From the NCBI RefSeq assembly GCF_963259705.1, contig NC_081841.1, positions 114,550,979-114,614,978 on the forward strand: a stretch of 64,000 nucleotides of DNA, in the 5' to 3' direction. Each line of letters begins with the position of its first letter. The first letter of the stretch is position 1. Positions 57,945 through 64,000 of the stretch are shown here, piece by piece. The notes beneath the pieces were generated by a model. It worked only from the letters and a program-made list of their open reading frames with translations, did no database searches and was not told the DNA's origin. Both the position numbers and the translations under genes were made by a program. Source of the stretch: Myotis daubentonii. Lineage: Eukaryota; Chordata; Mammalia; Chiroptera; Vespertilionidae.

Positions 57945-59044
57945 TTTGTTGTTCAGTTATGTTATTCAGGATATTTGATGGATTCCTTCTTTGTCCAGGC
58001 ATCCATGTATGAGTGGCACTTATCTAGTAGATTGATTTTTTTTAAGTGTTTCCTTTTTTTTTTTTTTTTTTTTTTTAGGTGGTGGGAAATGATAATGTTT
58101 TTTTAGCTCTCTTGCACTTCTCTGGATTTTCAGAACTCTGCAGAGTGGTAGAAAATGGCCCGTGTTCCTTGGGAATGTGAGTTTCCCCTCTATGTGCTGG
58201 TCACCTGAGGCTCAGTGGACCAACCCCATGGGAAAATGTGGTGGACAATAGCATTTCTAATCTGTGAAATCCCAGTGCCGTCTTTTGAAATCAGATAATC
58301 AGATGATGCCTGCAGTATAGCTTCAAATTGTGGGTGTGGGGTGAACTGGGGGAATTTGGCCACTTCTTTTGATGCTTTGATCTTCTAATAATGATGATTG
58401 ACAGATCTCAGTCTCCCCTCTGAGTCTCCACAAGACCCTGAGATTAGTTGCAGAGTGAGCCTATTGTTCTGGGGGGAAAAAAGTGTTTCTGTAGTACCAG
58501 TTCTTATGTTCTTGCAAATAGTGTGCTCCACACCCCAACATGGAGGGTGAAGGGAGGTGAGCTCTGTGAGGGAGAACATGCCAGGTTCTGTTGCTTTGTC
58601 TCTCTGTCTGGAATACCAATTGCCAGACAATTATGGCTGCACTTTTGTGCTTTGTCTGTGCCCAGATCACTGGGCTCAAGGGTAGCTAGTACTGCCCACC
58701 CATACAGGAATGTTCACTGAATATCTTTGCTCCTCCAGGCTGACAGGAGTACCACCATATCTGATTTCTTTCCTCTCCAGGCTGAGTCCCACAGTGAACT
58801 CTGTGCTTCGAGCTGTGAGCGTTGAGCCACAGGGCTATGTCTGTGACCCATCTTAGGTCTTCTCCCTTCCCACCTTCCCAGTTCTTTCCCACTTGCCCAC
58901 CTTCCAATGTTTCAATGTATGTATCTCCCATACATGTTTGTGCATTGAGCAGAGAAACCTCTGTTGAATCATACCTATACAAATTGTTGAAACTTCAAAG
59001 GGAGAGATCAAGGGGATCTCTCATGCTGCCATTCTTCTGCTATC
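57945..59044 (-). mobile_element. Old L1 5' UTR fragment
   Basis: Ends at the right with 'gctgccattcttctgct', like other minus-strand L1 5' ends, and resembles the unique 5' UTR part at 47300-48508 in composition. A T run of about 29 bases lies at 58048-58077. Assignment by resemblance. Confidence 0.5.
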
Positions 59045-60430
59045 GTTAATATTTTCTTATTTAAGGCTTTGTTATTACTGGACTTGCTCTAACTTCTCTA
59101 AAAGAAGTTCTCAGTTCTTAAAACAGTAAGAAAAGTATTTAGTGTCACAAACTTAATATTTCATGTTTATAAAATGCTAACTAATCATACATTTGCTGCG
59201 AATTAGTTTTCTATTATTTTTTTCAAAAGGCTGTGTTCACTAGCTCACATATATTAGATTAAGGTTGGGGTTATTTTTACAGAGACTGAGAGATTCTCTG
59301 TTTTTTCAGAATAATAGGTGGAAATATAAATACATGTACATGTACATTGAATAATGCATTTGTTTAAAAGAGATTAATAGGTTACCTTTGAAGGTTGTTG
59401 TTACTGTTGTTATATATCATTGTTGAAAAGAGTCCGTGGATATGTTAGTTCCATTTTGAGGGTATATTAAGATAATATGAACACAGAAAAATAACTACTT
59501 TCTAATGATTTTGCAGGTGAAAAATAGCTTCATTGGATTTTCTAAAAGTTAGGCAAAATAAATTATTACTTAAATCTGAAAAGATAGAACATACATATGG
59601 CACCATTATATCTTCTCTCTGACATTGTAACTCATTAGATTGCTTTTTAACTAATACATAATAGTTACAAAGAAGAACCACACTTTACCTTTACAACTAC
59701 ATCTAAAATGATTTCCTTTTTCTCTTTGGCCTTTAGGGAGTGACTAAGAGCAGTAAATATTTATTTTCTTGTTATCTTAGAATGTGTTTCTGTTTAACTT
59801 TAATCTTCGATGTGGAAATCATTGCTTTTGTGTCACTGGAAACTCTAGCTAGAAATATAATTTGACAAAATGCTGGACTGAAATTAACCAGAAAATAGCA
59901 GTTGAAGTCACTTTTATTAAGTCTAAGTTTGGTGAGAATGAAAATATGCAATGATAGATTTTGTGTATCTCAAATACTTCATTCATTTTAAGTCCAAGAT
60001 GGAGTATGCTTTTCTGCTTTATATATGTTGAACTTTTAAGTTTAATTCAGTTCTTTAAAAACAACTTTAATTAATGTTTTCTTTGCCTAAAAGAGCATAA
60101 AGCAATCTCACTATCATTTTGTCCCAACAAAACTATTAGATATAAGGTGCTACTTATGACAGAAAATTGCATATATTTATATATTATAGTTCATTATGCT
60201 GTAAATAAAATTAACCTCCTATGGTATTTGTGACAGTCAAATGATTAAATACCTCCAAAAATGTCAGGAATAAAGTGAAAATGCAATACATTTTAATTCA
60301 TTTTTTACCCTCTTTTTGCATTCTTTAAATTCAAAAACCATAGGAAAATAAAAAGCAAATTAGATTAAAAATAACTTCTAAAAAAGGGCAACATTATGAA
60401 AATGTTAGAATTACAAGAGGAATCCAAAAC
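59045..60430. other. AT-rich single-copy-looking DNA
   Basis: About 1.4 kb with no ORF over 60 codons of interest, no repeat and no RNA gene recognised. Confidence 0.5.
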
Positions 60431-60439
60431 AATTTCTAT

Positions 60440-60650
60440 TTGCTTATTTATTTGACAAGTACTTGTTTAATATCTACTATGTGTCTGACATCAATCTAAG
60501 CACTTCACAAATATGAATTCATTTAATCTACTTAACAACTTTATGAGATGGGTACAATTATTACTTCCTATTTTATGAATGAGGAAAGTGAAGCACAGAG
60601 AGGTTAAATAACATGCCCAAGTTTACACAGCTGAAAAGGTCCATATTAGG
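60440..60650 (+). repeat. MIR SINE
   Basis: 'taatatctactatgtgtctg', 'gaattcatttaatctactta' and 'aagtgaagcacagagaggtt' followed by 'cacagct' match the MIR layout in order. Confidence 0.85.
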
Positions 60651-60696
60651 AAAAAAAAAGCCTAGGCATTCTGTTTCCAGTGTTCATGCTTTTTTG

Positions 60697-60720
60697 GATG
60701 ATGATGATGATGATGATGCT
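60697..60720 (+). repeat. (GAT)n microsatellite
   Basis: Seven GAT units at the head of a second MIR. Confidence 0.9.
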
Positions 60721-61255
60721 AACATTTACATTTTACTTAATATGTGTCATGCACTTTTAAGGCACCCTATGTTATAATCTATCTATATATATAAAAGGCC
60801 AACATGCAAAGTGTCCCCTCAGGAGTTCGATTGCTCACTATGACATGTGCTGAACACCAGTGACTGGCATGGAATGAAGGAAGGCCCCGGCCAGCAGCCA
60901 GCAGCCGCTAGGGACCCAACCTGTGCACGAATTTCGGCCTGGCCGGCGAACAGGGCTGATCGGGGCCTTCAGGCTGCTGGTGGGGCCTTCCTTCTGCTGT
61001 CAGCCGGGACCTTCCTTCCCCGACTGCTGGCTGCTGGCCAGGGCCTGCCTTCCTTCCACACTACCCCCTGGTTGTCAGCACACATAATGGAGAGCGATCT
61101 AACTCCCAGTCTCTCGGTTGAACTCCCAAGGGGACATTTTGCATATTAGCTTTATATATATATAGATGAGAAAGGTACAATTATTATTCCGTCTTACAAA
61201 TGAAGAATATGAAGCAGAGATGTTAAGCAATTATATTTCCCTAGAGTAGAAGGGT
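60721..61255 (+). repeat. Second MIR, split by a Helitron derivative
   Basis: 'acatttacattttacttaat...' to 60777 and 'tgagaaaggtacaattatta' onward from 61167 are parts of one MIR; the join between A 60777 and T 61167 restores MIR order. Confidence 0.7.
60778..61166. mobile_element. Helitron derivative with two inverted 5' ends
   Basis: Left end TCTATCTATATATATAAAAG with 'catgcaaagtgtcccctcag'; the right end, reversed, is TCTATATATATATAAAGCTA with 'atgcaaaatgtccccttggg'. Both are HeliBat 5' ends. A truncated 3' hairpin 'gtgcacgaatttcg' sits inside at 60923-60936. Neither end has CTAG. Confidence 0.8.
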
Positions 61256-61770
61256 AAAGGAATATACTTTTATATAAGTCTTGTCTCAGTATCATAAGCA
61301 TTTGATTAAATGGGGTACTGTTTTGGTTTAAACTTAACTATGTTTAACCACACAAAAGACCAGTAGGTTCAGGATGCTGATATGTTTTTAGTCTTCTGAA
61401 AAGCTATATTGGTCACTGGCAGAGACAATGGATTCCGTTTGCACTTTACATAATTCTGTTGCTATAGAAACCTGCTACTCAGAGAAACCTCTGCCATTTT
61501 ATCCTTATAGTGACCCAGAAAATTCAATTTTTAACCTAAGTAAGTACATCAGGAGTGCACTGCTTTATCTGGTGATTTTATATGTGCCTGTTGACTCAAT
61601 TTGTTTATAAACAAGTCCATTTAACTCATTATGCTCTTTGATCTGTTTATTCTATTCCTATACAATCTGTTCCTGTCCTAATGATTTATATTATAACTGG
61701 TCTCTCTGCCTTTGAATCTCTTTACTTGCTTCCTAATTAATCTTTCTACTGCTTCCTGGTATGGCGCTAT
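61256..61770. other. Single-copy-looking DNA
   Basis: No repeat or gene recognised. A 60-codon plus frame at 61428-61610 has no known motif and no supporting signals. Confidence 0.4.
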
Positions 61771-62221
61771 TGTTATGCCCAGATTTCAATATCCCCCAAG
61801 ACAGACCACTAGGGAGCCGAGTCCGATGCAAAAGCATAGAGTCATTTATTCAAGCCCGGGACTTAGTCCCCCCCCCCCCTCCGCCTCCATTACTGGATGC
61901 AAGAGAGAGCCTCAAATCCCAAGGGAACAAAGAATTTATAGGGCTTGGGGTCGGAGGGTGGGGGCAGACTCTGACCCCACTGATTTGGCCGATTCCAGTT
62001 GGTTGAGTGAGGGCCGGGGGTTAGTGACGCAAGGGCAGGGTGCAGCTAGGGTCTGGTTACACAAAGACAGGGGGATGGCTAGCATACTCTTGGCCTTGGG
62101 CTAGTTTCCCCCGCTTTCCCATTGGCTGAGATAAGGGCAAGCTGAGTAACTGATACATTCTGCGGCTTTTTCTTGGAAGAGGGGATAAGGACACAGCTAT
62201 CAGGCCTGTTCTGTCCTTTCA
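61771..62221 (-). mobile_element. Gammaretrovirus-like LTR (3' LTR, minus strand)
   Basis: 451 bp beginning TG and ending CA on both strands. On its own strand it has a CCAAT box (GCCAATGGG), TATA box (CCCTATAAATTC), AATAAA in 'cttgaataaatgactc' and a terminal 'gggcataaca'. It begins TGAAAGGACAG directly after the polypurine tract AGGGGGGAA (62222-62230). The TGAAAG start and tract are of the class I (gamma) type. The rest of the provirus lies to the right and leaves the window. Confidence 0.85.
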
Positions 62222-62230
62222 TTCCCCCCT
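62222..62230 (-). promoter_or_regulatory. Retroviral polypurine tract
   Basis: AGGGGGGAA on the minus strand, immediately upstream of the LTR; the primer site for plus-strand DNA synthesis in retroviruses. Confidence 0.8.
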
Positions 62231-62252
62231 TGTCTTGGAACTTCCGGCTCAA

Positions 62253-62418
62253 TCATGAGACGGACTGAACTATCAACTGAACTATTTTTATACACTTCTT
62301 GACAAATTGGACTAGTCTGTTAATAATGCAAGGGCCGAAAGTCAACAGCATCAGGAGGGTTACAAGGGGTCCGCCGAGGTCCGCTGTCTTCTTGAGGGTG
62401 ATCTGCAGTGGGTGTGTC
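62253..62418 (-). pseudogene. Endogenous retrovirus env, C-terminal TM remnant
   Basis: The minus-strand frame ends at TGA (62253-62255) 22 bases before the polypurine tract. It contains a hydrophobic membrane-anchor segment followed by [14 protein letters not shown], typical of the membrane anchor and cytoplasmic-tail junction of gammaretroviral transmembrane envelope subunits. Reading further 5' a stop appears at 62418-62420, and the upstream sequence no longer resembles env. The ectodomain, fusion peptide and surface subunit are not recognisable in the window. Confidence 0.75.
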
Positions 62419-62420
62419 TA

Positions 62421-64000
62421 GTCAGAGGTCACCTTCCAGTCAGGCTCCCTGCTGTCCTGGGCACAGAAGGAGCTGGGCTTGTGACCTGGCAGAGACAAAC
62501 TATAACAAATGGTCCAGTGGAAGGGAAAGAAAACATTTCAGTTTTAATAACCTCCATTGAAATAGAGTTTTTATTCCTAAAAATTCCTCTATGGCTATCA
62601 AAAAGCCAAATCAAGATTAATTTATCTACTGTATTTAATTTGGCCTGATGTTTGCATAAACACAACAAGAATGGTAACTGACTACCTTTGCTGGAATTTC
62701 ATGATTGAATCTTAATGTGCCCTGTAGTGGCCAGGAAGCCAAGCCATCCAGCTGCCACCAGGCCTGCCTGCAGTATCTGCTGCGTTAGGTGAATCCCTCA
62801 CCTGTAGCAACTCCACCTGAGCCCATGCTCTAGGCTTTAAGGCCCATCTCAGTAGCCCTCCTACTCGTTGCAGCCCAGAGTGTGTGGGGGTTCCGCAGGG
62901 ACGCGGAGGCGTCCTTACTGCTCCCCTTCTACTCTGACCAACCGCCAGTGATGGTAGGGCATGGGCCTGACTCTCCAGCGCCAGCCATCTTCAGGGTTTC
63001 CAAGTAGGATACCAGGCTTTCTCCGTGGCACTCTTATTGGCTTCAAGTCTTCAGAGCTTAGACAGGTTTCTTTAAAACATGATACTCCAGTCAAAGTTTC
63101 CGGTTAATAAAATCACTATTGAAAACCGGTCTTATTGATTTCATGCAAAGAAATGTATTGCCATGACTTATTAAGCATTGCCAGATTTCAGAGGAATTAT
63201 ATAAGGAGAAAAACATACTGATCTGCTCTAAGATCTTCTGATTTTTCTTGTTAGTCCCTTTTCATGGACTTTTCAGAGTTATAACAAAACAGTAATTGTT
63301 GGATTTCTTATATATATAATTTTTCTAAATTTTATACTTTTAAATTAGCTTTTAAATCTTCTTTCTATGTCCTTTAAAAATGCATAACTATGCCTTAGAC
63401 CTTCTATTCCAAACAGGCCTTTTTTAGTTTTCTTTTACAGTTGAGGTATGTACCACCCCTGACATGGGCATGGTCACTCAGGCCTGCAAGATAGTATACA
63501 GGCTGCCAACTGTTAACTGTGTCTTAATAGAGACCAAACCCTGATGGGTATTCTTCTTTATCTAGTTGGGCACCTGCCCTCTTGGCAGCTAGACATCCTT
63601 TACTTTTGGGGGTTCACCCCACATAGTCCCTTTACAGGACAGTTAACATATGGCCATAACAATGGCCTTTAGTATGGGAAACTGAACACTTGCCAGTTAC
63701 TCCCAAAGACTACCAAGGACTGTGGACCAACACAGGTCTACAGCAACTGCTGACAGCTACATTCAAACCTGCAAGAGAATTGAAGGTTAATACAACATAT
63801 TAATACAATGAAACATAATATTGGCACCATGGCCGCTTCAGGCAGCCAAATCCTCCACTACTAAACATGAGATATGGCAGGGCTATACAAACATTTTAGG
63901 GAGGTGACTAAAGTCCATTCTTTGACCTTTCTATATAAGGTAAAATTGTCCTTGTCTTTCTGAAGCCATGTCTATGAAGGTGCAGGCATCATCTGAGTTT
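62421..64000 (-). other. Probable endogenous retrovirus internal sequence, unassigned
   Basis: About 1.6 kb to the window end between the env remnant and the missing 5' part of the provirus. No gag, pol or env frame could be recognised; all frames are short. It may be decayed env, a non-viral insertion or recombinant internal DNA. Confidence 0.4.

Noticed and set aside
61428..61610. 60-codon plus frame as a small gene
   Set aside because: No motif, no splice or start context, and length is within chance expectation.

Overview
The window is repeat-dense nuclear DNA from a mammal, very probably a vespertilionid bat. The indicators are many tRNA-derived VES SINEs (bodies opening with the 'ggctcagtgg' motif, about 200 bp, ending in 'aatcaataaaa' plus A tail), HeliBat-type Helitrons (5' end TCCTAT(C/A)TAATAAAAG, 3' hairpin around GTGCAC then CTAG), a non-autonomous hAT element, and several generations of LINE-1. 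These families are known from vespertilionid bats; the species cannot be fixed by reading alone. Most long open frames are L1 ORF1/ORF2 remnants. The only recognisable host protein-coding sequence is the last three exons of MRPS11 (mitochondrial ribosomal protein S11), at 7245-9188.

Layout. 1-1161: L1 5' UTR piece. 1162-15964: one minus-strand L1 (L1-A) that carries a HAL1 element (4940-6877) and is split at 7018/13452 by a 6.4 kb insert holding the MRPS11 exons and a second HAL1 (11407-13317). 15990-21247: minus-strand L1 (L1-C) with a two-monomer 5' UTR, the second monomer holding a hAT that itself holds a Helitron. 21250-30113: plus-strand L1 DNA, mostly L1-D with a 3.6 kb 5' UTR containing a GC-rich minisatellite. 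30114-32040: mostly single-copy sequence with two VES SINEs. 32045-48508: an old L1 (L1-G) broken by a 3'-truncated younger L1 (L1-E), a nearly full-length L1 (L1-F), a Helitron, a SINE and a probable LTR. 48509-53570: old mammalian L1M, VES SINEs and L1 3' pieces. 53663-57470: four Helitrons, three joined head to tail. 57480-61770: LTR-like and L1 5' UTR pieces, AT-rich single-copy DNA, MIRs and an unusual double-5'-end Helitron derivative. 61771-64000: 3' LTR and adjoining internal sequence of a minus-strand gammaretrovirus-like endogenous element running off the window.

The most striking observation is that the MRPS11 segment does not look like the native gene. It lies inside an L1, is bounded by a 15-bp direct repeat of L1 sequence (TATGTCCTTCATTTT at 7004-7018 and 13452-13466), begins with a poly-T run and sits at an L1-endonuclease-like TTTT/GA site. 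It reads as a target-primed retro-insertion of an unspliced RNA antisense to MRPS11. Because the full-length HAL1 in the insert points the same way as that RNA, a HAL1-started read-through transcript (3' transduction) is a plausible source. This is inference from structure and needs comparison with the native locus.

Boundaries of repeats were placed by comparing copies within the window and by target-site duplications (TSDs); where no TSD is given they are approximate to tens of bases.
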